Source: Balanoglossus misakiensis
Lineage: Eukaryota > Hemichordata
DNA: 64,000 nucleotides
Reading direction: 5' to 3'
Assembly: GCA_040954595.2 (NCBI GenBank)
Contig: CM082577.2
Location: 12,586,001-12,650,000, forward strand
Part shown: piece after piece, positions 1 to 12,399 of the stretch
How the letters are laid out: each line of letters starts with the position of its first letter
How positions within the stretch are numbered: position 1 is the first letter of the stretch
Made by a program: the position numbers and the translations under genes
The notes under the pieces: model-generated
Database searches by the model: none
Told to the model about the DNA's origin: nothing
Seen by the model: only the letters and a program-made list of their open reading frames with translations

Positions 1-1221
1 AAAAGATGTGTGGATACGCATGAACTAATTTTTCACGTCCAAAATTGATAAACATGTGTTCCAATCTTTATCAGAGAAAAAACAACCGAAACATTGGTCG
101 ATAACATAGGAAATGTACCAAGGCTTTTGAGAAACCTTCAAAGCAACTGAACATATTGACAATTGACCTAATTTTTCCTAAATTTTGACTAAGTCCCGAA
201 CAATGAGTCAGTCTTGAAGTATACATGGGTTTTATTTTTTAAACTTGGGTTGCATACCCCCCTAGGAAAATACTAGTGTGAGTACATCCCGCCGGGATGT
301 TAGGTGATTGAAAATTTCGCTGTCGCTGAATGACCGATTGGGTGCCTGCGTCATGTGCGTTATGACATCGAAGCAAGGCGTATTGTGCTAAACAAGATAA
401 CCCCGCATGTGTGTCAGAGTTCATGTACCAACTTGAAGATGAACCCGAATCCTCGCTAGATTTACAAAGCCAGACCATCTTGTGACTCAACTCAAAGGTT
501 TTAGGGTCGTCGGTTCAGTTCAACATAGCTGACATATAAGAACAGTGGCTCGTGTTCCGGGTTTTTCTCAAGGTGGGGCTGAAGTACGTCTCTCAGTTCA
601 TATATGACATGCGCTGGCCCGACGAGACTACTCAGTAAACAAGCGACTGTGCAAGTAGGGCGTTCAGGGTTCACTGCAATCACATGACCTGTCATGCGTG
701 CGAGTACGGCCTGTACGTGTGAAGGTCGAAGACCTAGCTGGGACTCGCGCTGAAACGGCCTAAAGCCCTTATTCCCATGCAGTGCATTCCCTGCTACCCA
801 AGCACGCGCCTGATTTACTGTATATCAATCGTAGATTGCTTCTGTAGTGCGGGAACAAAGGTAGGTTCGAAGTCCTTGGGCTATCCACGCCAAACGTTGG
901 TTGCAAGAAGCACTAGTCTCTCTGTATTACGTACGCAGCTGTAAACCGTTGGTGTGGGGGCTGACCCCCCCCCCACCCCACGGTACAGTTGCGTTACTGT
1001 AAAGCGCGGGGGGGGGGCTTCTCCTTGCTTCAGAAACGGTTGCATGCAAATAGCGTTTTAACTGTAGTAATGTTCTGTGCGACCGCACTTTGTGTCAAGA
1101 TGACCTTGTATTGACCGATGACCCTGCATTGGCGCGACAATTAAAACTAGTGCGGTGAGAGACTACTGGCTGTCAGGTGATCTCTAATACTTGGATGGCT
1201 TTCGAACTTCACTCTAGGAAA
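1..1221. other. 5' flank of oxidase gene A (duplicated promoter region)
   Basis: No gene is supported here. The stretch is repeated almost exactly at 7171-8391 upstream of oxidase gene B (offset 7170), and a decayed third copy lies near 12.4-12.8 kb. It holds a C-run and a G-run at about 965-1015. Short reading frames on the minus strand differ by indels between the copies, so they do not look coding. It presumably contains promoter and 5' UTR of gene A; no TATA box or start site can be assigned by eye. Confidence 0.6.
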
Positions 1222-1391
1222 ATGGCGACACATGAGAAAATGTATGATTTGTGTATTGTCGGCGCAGGCCTTATGGGGTCTGCGGCAGCCAGACATGCTA
1301 CATTGCTTGTCCCGGAGTTGAAAGTCTGTCTAATTGGTCCAAAAGAACCAAAGGTAAGATGAGAATCCATTGATAATCCATTGAGTCAGAG

Positions 1392-1436
<45 letters not shown>

Positions 1437-4400
1437 AGTGAGGAGGGAGGGAGGGAGAGACTGTCTGTGCAATTCCATTTATATGAATAGTTCACCAGAG
1501 AAAGAATACGTGCAAGAGATTCGATATCAAATGACGTCAGACGCAGTTCTGATGGCATGCAAATTTCCAGCTGACGGGTTACTTCAGCAACGTGGTGCGG
1601 ACCGGGGGTGCAGACGACGACTGTGCAGACGCCAAGACGCTTGCGTGATGCGTGTTACCTGACTGGCGTTTCTGAAGTATAAACACACTTGGAAAATCTT
1701 TTACTTGATGCCGAAATATTGCTTGCCCGTCATCTGGAAATGACAGTTCCGTGGGTCACATGGCCAGATCACGTGATTGTTATTAAATAATTGTGTGTTG
1801 GGCCTCGTGCCTCTATTTTAATTGTGTGTGCAATGATGAATTTTATGCTGATCTCCCTGCAGGACATGCGTGAGTGCACCCACGGAATCTTTGCGTCCCA
1901 CTACGATGAAGGACGCATAGCAACGGTGCTTTTGAGCGAAGTCATCAGGGCCGAGCTAGCGAAAAGGAGCATGGCTCGATACAGAGATATAGAGCAACGA
2001 ACAGGTACAAATTATGTCTCTTTCTCAAATTCTCGATTCGAAAACTTCATGTTAGCGTATTAATACACATGACGATGGCTAAGCTTAAGTACTATTGTTG
2101 GCATTTTATCAAGAAGGAAATCTTTTCGTTATATACCGCATACTGTCCTGAAACATGGCTTCTCGTTATACACGGATTTTAACCATGCTTGGTGGGATCA
2201 CATTGTAATACATACAACCAAGAGTTTGAGCAAAGGACAAATATTTAGAGTAAAACTTCAAATTATTGGGATAAGAAACCCCTTCGCGAGAAATATCCCT
2301 ACGCCTACATGTCTCTCAGACAAACTGAGGAACATACCTTCAGAGGCAAGTGATCACGCAGGCGCATGGTAGCTGATTAAAGGGACCAAGTCTTTCTGTC
2401 GCTGCCCTATTCCATTAATTATGTTTGATGCAATACACTGTTTATGTTACTTAACATGTGGATATATAGTGAATGAATGTTCAACTATACACACACCTTC
2501 CATCCCACTTGTAGACACGTTAGTGTAAAACTCGCCAAAATGAATAATTGGTGTTTACTATTTATTCATTTGGGCAAGATTTTTACTCTTATATCCCACA
2601 AAAGGGATGGAAAGTGTGTATGGTTGAACATTGATTCACTATGTATCCACATGTACATTAACATAAACAGTGTCTTGTATCAATCATAATTAATGAAAAA
2701 AAGGGCAGCGAGAGACAGACTTTGTCCCTTTAATGCACCACAACCGGCAGCCTATTTCCAATGCTGTGATGTGCTCATTGACGTTGTAAATCAGGTGACT
2801 GAAGTTGACCAATCAGGTAGTGTACTGTGGAGTGAGGGCATAACTAAGTTTTGATTGTTCATCACAATAAAACGTGTCTTCTTCTTTTCAGGCATTGAAT
2901 TCTATAAACAAGTTGGTCACATTTTACTAGGCCCACAAGGTAATACATTCCACAAAAAGGTTGCGCAAACCAATGCAAAAATGTCGAATAAAATATCAAT
3001 TTGGGATAGAAAACCCGTTCAGGAGAAGTACCCATACCTGTCAGTGAGAAAAGAAGATGATGCGATCTTGTTTTGCGAGAAAGATGGTCACGTGAGTCCA
3101 CGGAAGCTTGTTGATGCGCAACAAACAGCGGCTCATTTCCAAGGCTGTGATATATTCAATGACGTTGTAGATCAGGTGACTGAAGTTGACCAACCAGGTG
3201 ATGGAAAGCACATGAAGGTATCCACAGCAAATGGGATATATCTTGCAAGGAAGGTACTGCTTACACCAGGGGCTTTCATTGGATTTCGGGATTTACTCCC
3301 TCCGGGGAAGGAACTTGACCTGACCTTATATAAACATAGACTGTTCTTCATCGAAATATCAGAAAACGACGTGAAACGATTAAGAGAAATGCCCACGATT
3401 GCATGGAAGTACGACTTCGAAGGACGGCGTTGCTACATCTTACCCCCAATCAAATACCCAGACGGTAAATATTAAACTCAACAAACGGTAGTTTATTTGT
3501 ATTATGGGCTCACACAGACACCATGAAACGTCTCAGATTAGAAACCGTCTGAAAAAATTGTGTGTGGATGGTGTATAGTGGTTTTGAAACGGCTTAGATT
3601 TGAGACGGCTTTGCCGGTCAGACCTGAGCTAGTGTATTGTTTAACGCCTCTTCGCAACCCATTGTCTATGGGGCGCCCACACATAAATTTTGTGTGTGTG
3701 GACACAAGGCGACTCAAAGTATGAATGCTCTGTGTTTACCATAGGTAAATAGTGTCTCAAATTTTAACCTGTGTGAACGTGGTATATGTTCACGGAAGTG
3801 TGAGTGTTAAAACATAAATACTATCCTCATTCGAGTGCGACTTGACTTTCCTTAATTCCGCTTTGATTAGGCCTACTATAGTGATGATCATACATTGTAG
3901 TTGCTCCGCAGTGCCACCATACGGCCAATGGATATTGAATGTCCCTACTGATTGTTTTCCACACAAAATAGTCATGAAAAAAGAGCATAAGAATTATCTG
4001 GACCCCTATCCCCAACGAACTGTCATAATATATGTTATACGTTTGCTTCTCAGGCAAGTACTACATTAAAATAGGACAACGCACATTTGGGCAGCCGCGT
4101 ACTGCTGCTGAAGTGGCCAAATATTTCAAGCAGGACCCTTCTAAAATCAATGCAGACCGACATCTCCTCGATTTGCTCTTGGAGCTAGTAAAAGGTAAAA
4201 AAACACGCGACAAGGTTGCTTAGTATGTCGTCACTGCACAATTTTGAGAGCACACTTATGTTTATAACAGAATGGAACATCCCACAAAACGGCCCTTGTT
4301 TAACTGATTTTGCGAAGATTCACCCAATTATTGCTGTGTCACAGATTCCTCGGAATTCTTTCCTTTGCCGAGATTTCTTCAGAAACACAACGTTTTAATC

Positions 4401-5687
4401 ACACGAAGTTGGATCACAATGGCATCGAATACACAGAAGGAATGCATTGACCATCGATTTTGCCGATCAATACCGTCTCTTGTTAACTGTGACTGACAGC
4501 AATATCTATACAGTCACTCTGTTATCATGATATGCTTACAGCTATAATTTATACAACCATTTTTTATCAAGTAGACGGATGAAAATTGATGGTCAGTACT
4601 TTCATTCTGTGTATAGCTCAATCTTTTTCCTTGCATTCTTAATCATTTGCATGTAGGTACGTGTAACAGCAGTATGCTCTAACAAAACCTAGGTTGAGCT
4701 TATATGGGTCCAAAACTGATTAATGAACATGTTCAAGTTTGGTTACTTTGAGATGCAATTTCACCACGTAAATTCTGTCTGGTAACATTGTCTCCACAGT
4801 TCAATATATATGTTACATAATGGCTTTCAAACATGTGCCTCCAGATCAAACTCTTTATTGCATCATCTGCTTGGATGTGACATTCCGGCTTTATATTCAT
4901 TGCTGTAACCACCTATATTGCTTGACCAACTATCTATCAGGACAGTTGTCCGTAAATGTCATTACATGTATTATACATCTGGCACCGAGAACAATAGAAT
5001 TTGGCGTGCACTAAAAGTACGTAAGGAACCATACGTACGGAACGCATGTTAAATATGCCTTAAGTTTCAAGGCGCCCCAACTCACCGTGTACAGGTATGC
5101 ACTGTTATGCGGACGGTTTCAAGACACCCCACTCCAACGCATGTAAACAAAAAACAACTGAGATGGCTCGGTGTTTCAGCTGTAGTCGGTTTACGATCGA
5201 TTGTATCGGCATTTTGAAAGCCAAGTAACATGCAACACAAGAACTAACGGAGATGTAAGATGTAGATAATAAGGCTATTACGAAAATACCGCAAATTATG
5301 CACGAGGACATTAGCGCAGCGCATCGCCCTACGCAGCGCATCGGGCGATAATGGGCGCTAATGTCCTCGTGCATTGCGGAATTTTCGTAATAACCTCATA
5401 ATATTTATATGAGATTTGACACTATTTGAACAGATCTTGAAGTGGTGTCCGTACATGAAGGTTCCTGCCTCACAGCACACACCCCTAATGCGGAAATCTA
5501 CTGTGACATGATCACTCCAACCCTTGGAGTTGCGACTGGCGGAAATGGATACTCGGCGAAGTTATCGGATGAAATTGGTAGAATGGCCGCCCGGATGATT
5601 ATTTCTGGAAAATGGGATCATGATCTTCCAAAGGAGAAGTTTCGAGCAGTGTTCAAGACTAAACCAAAAATGAGTGCTAAACTTTAA
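1222..5687 (+). CDS. PIPOX: Peroxisomal sarcosine/pipecolate oxidase-like FAD enzyme, copy A
   Basis: Five exons join in frame: 1222-1353, 1863-2004, 2892-3464, 4054-4194 and 5434-5687 (413 aa). All have GT-AG borders. The ATG at 1222 sits in a good Kozak context (AAAATGG); an in-frame ATG at 1195 is the alternative. Residues 8-20 (YDLCIVGAGLMGS) form the Rossmann GxGxxG FAD motif. The last exon has a cysteine near residue 341 in GSCLTAHTPN, at the place where the monomeric sarcosine oxidase family attaches FAD covalently. It also has the C-terminal ATGGNGYSAKLSDEIG segment. The protein ends in AKL, a peroxisomal targeting signal type 1 variant. Family members oxidise sarcosine, L-pipecolate or related secondary amines and release hydrogen peroxide. 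The substrate here is unknown. The length is close to family norms (about 390-415 aa). Confidence 0.88.
1390..1462. repeat. (GA)n microsatellite and G-run in intron 1 of gene A
   Basis: A run of GA dinucleotides is followed by a G-run. Gene B has a shorter (GA)n at the matching place in intron 1 (about 8604-8632), so the repeat predates the gene duplication and has changed length since. Confidence 0.9.
2225..2850 (+). pseudogene. Relic duplicate of exon 3 in gene A, split by a MITE
   Basis: Two blocks, about 2225-2376 and 2734-2850, are decayed copies of parts of exon 3. Examples are the CGAGAAATATCCCTACGC block and the CAATGCTGTGATGTGCTC / GTGACTGAAGTTGACCAA block. They lie just upstream of the working exon 3 and lack an open frame. 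A palindromic MITE (2381-2729) sits between them. Gene B has the same relic without the MITE, so the exon duplication and its decay predate the gene duplication, and the MITE came later. Confidence 0.72.
2381..2729. mobile_element. Palindromic TTAA-flanked MITE, family M1 (copy 1)
   Basis: The ends AGGGAC(C)AAGTC... and ...GACTTTGTCCCT are inverted repeats flanked on both sides by TTAA. The interior is one long imperfect hairpin: TATCCACATGTACATTAACATA pairs with its inverse, and AAAATGAATAATTGGTG sits near the centre. It is non-coding. TTAA duplications are typical of piggyBac-type elements, so this is probably a non-autonomous piggyBac-like MITE. Relatives are at 6531, 49164 and 50519. Confidence 0.85.
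3500..3790. other. Intron 3 insert present only in gene A
   Basis: This stretch of about 270 bp (CTCACACAGACACCATGAAACG ... CTGTGTGAACGTGGTATA) has no counterpart in intron 3 of gene B, although flanking intron sequence and the next exon match. It has weakly inverted ends (CACAC / GTGTG) and is probably a decayed short transposon. No coding potential was seen. Confidence 0.4.
5268..5400. repeat. Short perfect-arm hairpin element in intron 4 of gene A
   Basis: TTACGAAAATACCGCAA...TGCACGAGGACATTAGCGC is followed about 40 bp later by its inverse, GCGCTAATGTCCTCGTGCA..TTGCGGAATTTTCGTAA. The arms are about 40 bp. It is absent from intron 4 of gene B. It is probably a small foldback MITE that inserted after the gene duplication. 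Confidence 0.75.
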
Positions 5688-5973
5688 CTGGGTTGTCTTT
5701 CGGTGCGTTTTTTATGATCCAATCTCATTTACACTTATGCCTGGGTGTTGACTAAACACTCCAAAGTTTAATTCTTTATTAAGTTTTGACGATTGTCATT
5801 TCTAGGACAATTCTTTACTTTTGACATTGGCAATCATATTCTATCTACCCTATACGTATTGTGTAGCTTTAGGTATTAGAACTGGATTGTGCAATCATTT
5901 CTTATTAATCACCGTTGAATATTCTGTACCAAAAATTCTATATTTAAATGCACATATCTCCAAGATACATATA

Positions 5974-6361
5974 TATATCCATCTATCCATCCATCCATCC
6001 ATCCATCCACCCATACATCCATCCATCCATCCATCCATCCATCCATCCATCCATCCATACATACATACATACATACATACATACATACATACATACATAC
6101 ATACATACATACATACATACATACATACATACATACATACATACATACATACATCCATCCATCCATACATACATACATACATACATACATACATACACAC
6201 ACCCATACATCCATCCATCCATCCATCCATTCATCCATCCATCCATCTATACATACATCCATACATCCATCCATCCATACATACATACATACATACATAC
6301 ATACATACATACATACATACATACATACATACATACATACATACATACATACATACATACT
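5974..6361. repeat. CATC/CATA tetranucleotide microsatellite
   Basis: About 390 bp of mixed (CATC)n and (CATA)n just downstream of gene A. Long reading frames through it (PSIH/TYIH repeats) are by-products of the repeat, not genes. Confidence 0.97.
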
Positions 6362-6530
6362 TTTAAATAAAATGACCGCTTAAATTATAAACAGCTCGGC
6401 TTACACTTTGTGAATACCATGATTACTTCCTTAGAGAAAAGAACTGTGTTATCACCAACATCATCGCTGAATTCTTTGAGGGTTAGCAGGATTTCGTTTT
6501 TACACTCTTTTGTTATATATTTTTGCTTAA

Positions 6531-6877
6531 AGGGACAAAGTCTCTCTCCAGCTGCCCTTTTTCCATTAATTACGTTTGATACAAGACACTGTTTATGTTA
6601 ATGTACATGTGGATATATAATGAATCAATGATCAACCACACAAAACTTCCATCCCACTTGTATGATATGAGAGTAAAAACTCGCCCAAAATGAATAAATG
6701 GTAAAGAACGATTATTCATTTTGGCGAGTTTTTTCACTCTCCTGTCTATAAGAGGGATGGAAGTTGTGTGTGGTTGAATGTTCATTCACTATATATCCAC
6801 ATGTAGAATAAGAAACTGTGTCTTGTATCAAATATAATTAATGGAAAAAAGGGCAGCGAGAGAGAGACTTTGTCCTT
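6531..6877. mobile_element. Palindromic TTAA-flanked MITE, family M1 (copy 2)
   Basis: It begins AGGGACAAAGTCTCTCTCC and ends GAGAGAGACTTTGTCCTT, with TTAA on each side (6527-6530 and 6878-6881). It has the same hairpin interior as copy 1. It lies in the spacer between the two oxidase genes. Confidence 0.88.
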
Positions 6878-7170
6878 TTAAGTAATGTCGTCACGCTCTT
6901 AAAGGTATACGGTCACCTATGCAAATTTAGCTACAGTTACCATGGCAAATTGAGATCTAGCCAAGCATCAGCGTACACATCTGACAGTTATGGATTACTT
7001 CGGGCGAATTTAAACACTGGTGATGTGCAACAGTACTCGGTGAGGTGGCGCAGTTCATGATCAAGAAATCTGTTGGAAATTATGTTAACAATATGTATAA
7101 AGTACAGCTCGTCATGTGAATTAAGTAAACACATTGAATATGCCATAAAAAGCTACCGGCGTAGTTGAAA

Positions 7171-8391
7171 AAGATGTGTGGATACGCATGAACTAATTTT
7201 TCACGTAAAAAATTGATAAACATGTGTTCCAACCTTCATCAGAGAAAAAACAACCGAAACATTGGTCGAAAACATAGGAAATGTACCAAGGCTTTTGAGA
7301 AACCTTCAAAGCAACAGATCAATGACAATTGACCTAATTTTTCCTAAATTTTGACTAAGTCCCGAACAATGAGTCAGTCTTGAAGTATACATGGGTTTTA
7401 TTTTTTAAACTTGGGTTGCATACCCCCATATGAAAATACTAGTGTGAGTACATCCCGCCGGGATGTTAGGTGGTTGAAAATTTCGCTGTCGCTGAATGCA
7501 TGATCGATTGGGTGCCTGCGTCATGTGCGTTATGACATCGAAGCATGGCGTATTGTGCTAAACAAAATAACCCCGTATGTGTGTCAGAGTTCACGTACCA
7601 AGATGAACCCGAATCCTCGCTAGATTTACAAAGCCAGACCATCTTGTGACTCAACTCAAAGGTTTTAGGGTCGTCGGTTCAGTTCAACATCGCTGACATA
7701 TAAGAACAGTGGCTCGTGTTCCGGGTATTTCTCAAGGTGGGGCTGAAGTACGTCTCTCAGTTTATATTTGACATGCGCTGGCCCGACGAGACTACTCAGT
7801 AAACAAGCGACTGTGCAAGTAGGGCGTTCAGGGTTCACTGCAATCACATGACCTGTCATGCGTGCGAGTACGGCCTGTACGTGTGAAGGTCGAAGACCTA
7901 GCTGGGACTCGCGCTGAAACGGCCTAAAGCCCTTGTTCCCATGCAGTGCATTCCCTGCTACCCACGCACGCGCCTGATTTACTGTATATCAATCGTGGAT
8001 TGCTTCTGTAGTGCGGGAACAAAGGTAGGTCCGAAGTCCTTGGGCTATCCACGCCAAACGTTGGCTATTGCAAGAAGCACTAGTCTCTCTGTATTACGTA
8101 CGCAGCTGTAAACCGTTGGTGTGGGGGCTGATTCCCCCCCCCCCCCCCACGGTACAGTTGCGTTACTGTAAAGCGGGGGGGGGGGGTCTTCTCCTTGCTT
8201 CAGAAACGGTTGCATGCAAATAGCGTTTTAACTGTAGTAATGTTTTGTGCGACCGCACTTTGTGTCAAGATGACCTTGTATTGACTGATGACCTTGCATT
8301 GGCGCGACAATTAAAACTAGTGCGGTGAGAGACTACTGGCTGTCAGGTGATCTCTAATACTTGGATGGCTTTCGAACTTCACTCTAGGAAA
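7171..8391. other. 5' flank of oxidase gene B, duplicate of 1-1221
   Basis: Almost base-for-base copy of the window start, with small indels only. It marks a tandem duplication unit of 7170 bp measured from start codon to start codon. No gene is supported in it. Confidence 0.85.
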
Positions 8392-8598
8392 ATGGCGACA
8401 CATGAGAAAATGTATGATTTGTGTATTGTCGGCGCAGGCCTTATGGGGTCTGCGGCAGCCAGACATGCTACACTGCTTGTCCCGGATTTGAAAGTCTGTC
8501 TGGTTGGTCCAAAAGAACCAAAGGTAAGATGTGAATCCATTGATAACATCGCTTGTTTCACAAAACTACGTGTCACTTATCAACTTTACATCACGTTG

Positions 8599-8635
<37 letters not shown>

Positions 8636-11600
8636 TCTTCTCTGTGCACCAGAGAAAGAATACGTGCAAGAGATAATGCTTCGCTATCAAATACTTCAGC
8701 AACGTGGTGCAGACTGTGCAGACGCAAAGACGTTTGTGGGGCACCATGCGTGAGATATGTTATGTTACTGGTGGTTCTAACGTACAAACACACCCGCACA
8801 AACTTTCACTGGATGCCACCATATTGTACTTGTAGGCCGTCACCTGGAAACAACAATGCCGTGGGTCACATAGCCAGATCACGTGATTGATATTAAATAA
8901 TTGTGTGTTGGGCCTCATGCCTCTATTTTGTGTGTGTGCAATGATGAATTTCCTGCTGTTCTCCTTGCAGGACATGCGTGAGTGCACCCACGGAATCTTT
9001 GCGTCCCACTACGATGAAGGACGCGTTGCAACGGTGCTTTTGAACGACGTCATCAGAGCCGAGTTGTCGAAAAGGAGCATGGCTCGATACAGAGATATCG
9101 AACAACAAACAGGTAGAAATACTGTCCCTCTCCACTTTGGCGTTCAGACAAACGCGCAAGATGAGACATCAATGGCTTTTGTAACATCATCCGCACACTG
9201 TGTTCTCATTCGTCAATTGATAGTCACGTGGTGTGCGTTCATTTTGTGCTGTTGCCCGCCGGGCATCAGTTCCGAAAAATGATGCTCGCTCACTTCATGG
9301 CTGCGGATGAGGTGTGTTACAAAACACATATTAACTGGCTTTTCGGGCAACAGCATACGTCTTTCACCCCTCGGGACTGTGAGTCACCCATTGCAAACAA
9401 TGTTTCACTCGGCCTTCGGCCTCAGGAAACTCTGTTCTTGGGGGTGACTCACATGTTGTTGCCCTCATGGCCAGTCAGTACGTGTATAATGCACATTTCG
9501 ATTCGAAGCTTTAAAGTTAGCGTATAACATTGATGATGGCTAACTGTCCGGAAACACGTTGTCTCGTTCTAATACAGGTGTATAAATAAGGTCTTTAACA
9601 GTGTTAGCCTAGTGGGATCACAATGTAATATGTACCATGAACAATTTGAACGATCAACTGCAAAACTCGAATTTGAGTGAGAGAACCTTTCACGAGGAAC
9701 CCCCTACATGTCTCTGAGACAGAACGGTGATGCGATTATGTTTTCAGAGACAAGGAAGCTGATTGCACAGCAGACAGTGGCCATTTTCCAAGGCTGTGAT
9801 GTATTCAGTGACATCATGGATCAGGTGACCAACCAAGTGGTGTGGAGTAGAGGGCATAACCAATTTTGATTGGTCATCACAAAGTAAATATATGTTTAAA
9901 CCTCTGTGCAATTCTCCAATAACGTGTCTTCTTTCTTTTCAGGCATTGAGTTCTTTAAACAAGTTGGCCACATCTTATTAGGCCCACAAGGTAATGCATA
10001 CCACAGAAAGGTTGAGCGAACAGCCGCACAGACGTCGACTAATGTCGCGATTTTGGATCGGAAAACCGTTCACGAGAAGTACCCATACCTGTCAGTGAGA
10101 AAGGATGATGACGCGATCATGTTTTTCGAGAAAGGTGGTCACGTGAGTCCACGGAAGCTTGTCGATGCACAGCAGACAGCGGCCCATTTCCAAGGCTGTG
10201 ATATATTCAATGACGTTGTAGATCAGGTGACTGAAGTTGACCAACCATGTGGTGGAAAGTACATGAAGGTATCCACAGCCAATGGTGGGATATATCGTGC
10301 AAGGAAGGTACTGCTTACACCAGGGGCTTTCATTGGATTTCGGGATTTACTCCCTCCGGGGAAGGAACTTGACCTGACCTTATATAAATCTAACCTCGTC
10401 TTCGTCGAAATATCACAAAACGACGTGAAACGATTGGGAGATATGCCCATGATTGCATGGAAGTACGATTTCGAAGGACGGCGTTGCTACATCTTACCAC
10501 CCATCAAATACCCAGACGGTAACTATCACATTCAACAAACGAAAATTTATTTTGAAATTATTTACCCTCGCAAGTGTGAGTAGTAAGACATCAAGTGCGA
10601 ATTATACGAACTTATGGAACTTACGTCTGTCTCTGATTATTGATTGGTACTCGGCAGCGTCACAATAAGGCAGAGATATATTGGACGCTCTGACTGGATT
10701 TTTTTCTCACACAAAAGACGCGTGTACGAGATCAGAAAAATCACAAAAGCCACAAAATGGGAATTTTCAGTTAAATTAACGACATATGACTTCATATTTG
10801 TCGTATTTATTACCGACATATGTTATGTTTGGTAGTGCTTACTTTATTGAAATGGTTACTTTGGGTGTAGTGTATGTCACCTATCTTGGTATAATCTGGA
10901 CCCCCCCCCCCCAAAAAAAAAAAAAAAAAAAACTAACTGAAATTAATGAATATTTTGCTTCTCAGGTAAATACTACATTAAAATAGGACAACGAACCTTT
11001 GGGCAGCCGCGTACTGCTGCTGAACTGGCAGAGTATTTCAAGCAGGACCATTCTAAAATCGATGCAGACCACCATCTCCTCGATTTGCTCTTGGATCTAG
11101 TAAAAGGTAAACACGCGAAAATGTGCAATTTTTAGTCTATCGTACCTGCTCAATTTTGAGAGCAACCTTGTGATCGTATCAGGATAGGACATTCCTCAAA
11201 GGACCCATGTATCTGATTACTTTTCTCTGCAATCATCATGGTCGTAATAGAAATGAATATCCCTAAGAACGGCTCTTGTTTATCTGATTATGCGTCGCCG
11301 AAGACATTATTGTTGTGTCACAGATTATTGGGAAATCTTTACTTTGCAACGTTTTTGATGAATCCATTTTCATTGTAGTATATAGGTTGCCCGTATGGGT
11401 ATTTATATAAGTTAATGAACGTTTTCAAGTTGGTTAACTTTAAAACAAAATTCCACTACGTAAAGGGTCCGATGGGAACACTGTCCACTCGTCATTTCGC
11501 AATCCTTTCAGGAAGGACTTTTCTGTGATTCGTGTTTGTCTTGTCTGGATGCACAGTGCCAAACAGGAGCATCTCTGTGGATATGGTCATTGTTTGCAAC

Positions 11601-11916
11601 GGTTCATTCGTTTCATCGCCCGTAAATGTCAATGTCAATAAGATTTTCCACTATTTTCACAGATCTTGAAATCGTGTCCGTACGCGGAGGTTCCTGCGTT
11701 ACAACACACACCCCTAATGGGGAAATCTACTGTGACATGATCACTCCAATCCTTGGAGTTGCGACTGGCGGAAATGGATACTCGGCCATGTCATCGGATG
11801 AAATTGGTAGAATGGCCGCCCGGATGATTATTTCTGGGAAATGGGACCATGATCTTCCAAAGGAAAAGTTTCGAGTAATGTTCACGAGTAAACCAAAAAT
11901 GGCTGCCAAATTATAA
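8392..11916 (+). CDS. PIPOX: Peroxisomal sarcosine/pipecolate oxidase-like FAD enzyme, copy B
   Basis: Five exons match copy A in phase and nearly in length: 8392-8523, 8971-9112, 9943-10518, 10966-11106 and 11663-11916 (414 aa). Exon 3 has one extra codon (GGIY instead of GIY). The GxGxxG motif is at residues 14-19, the candidate covalent-flavin cysteine is in GSCVTTHTPN, and the C-terminal AKL is kept. The frame is intact and changes from copy A are mostly conservative, which suggests both copies are under selection. A polyadenylation signal AATAAA lies at 12116-12121. Introns differ: copy B has its own insert in intron 2 (about 9145-9510) and lacks the intron 3 and intron 4 inserts of copy A. 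Substrate preference relative to copy A is unknown. Confidence 0.88.
9145..9510. mobile_element. Insert in intron 2 of gene B, possible decayed MITE
   Basis: Sequence of roughly 350 bp is absent from the matching place in gene A. It contains inverted pieces (GTGAGTCACCC...GGGTGACTCAC; GTTGCCCGCC / GGGCAACA). The exact ends could not be fixed by eye. Confidence 0.45.
9640..9860 (+). pseudogene. Relic duplicate of exon 3 in gene B
   Basis: A decayed copy of exon 3 precedes the working one. CATGTCTCTGAGACAGAACG, GCACAGCAGACAGTGGCC, CAAGGCTGTGATGTATTC and GGATCAGGTGACC align with exon 3 in order, but with gaps and lost frame. The end runs into AGGGCATAACCAATTTTGATT, which also follows the relic in gene A. 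Confidence 0.75.
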
Positions 11917-12129
11917 TGAAGAAATATTTACGTGCAAAAATTTTGATTATCCGATCTCATTTACATCTAGGCCTTAAGGTGTTGATTACACTTTCCAAAG
12001 TTTAAGTGTTTTTTTTCTAGGACAATATTTTACCTTCAAAATTATAACTGTCCTACACATATCATGTAGCTTTATGGTTTAGACATTGACTGTGTAATTA
12101 TTTCCTTTTGAATTCAATAAAAAGAAAAT

Positions 12130-12240
12130 TAAATATGCAAATGAGCAGGTAAAGGGCATGACACGCATAGTACTATCCGTTCTTGAGATAGCCATATGCG
12201 GACGGACTGACAGACAGACAGACAGGCAGACAGACACCAG
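12130..12240. repeat. GACA-tailed interspersed repeat (copy 1)
   Basis: ATATGCAAATGAGCAGG...GTTCTTGAGATAGCCATATG is followed by a (GACA)n tail. A related, longer copy at about 41100-41430 shares ATATGCAAATGAACAG and GTTCTTGAGATATCGTA before its own GACA tail. It is probably the 3' end of a SINE- or LINE-like family. Confidence 0.5.
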
Positions 12241-12399
12241 TGTAACAATACCTTGTGTAATCAAGGGAGTAGCATTTTACCGAAAGTTTTAAGGGAGCCA
12301 TTATTTTTTTTTGGGGGGGGGGATACAATGCAAGACAGACATTGTGATTGATGAAATGCAGGTATATTTGCCAGTCAAAGTTCCCCCATATATCAACAA

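Noticed and set aside
239-695. Minus-strand reading frames repeated upstream of both oxidase genes
   Set aside because: The copies at 7466-7859 and 12301-12657 differ by frame-breaking indels, and no domain is recognisable; they are shadows in a duplicated promoter region.
5821-6370. Long PSIH/TYIH and MDGWMYVC reading frames
   Set aside because: Produced entirely by the CATC/CATA microsatellite.
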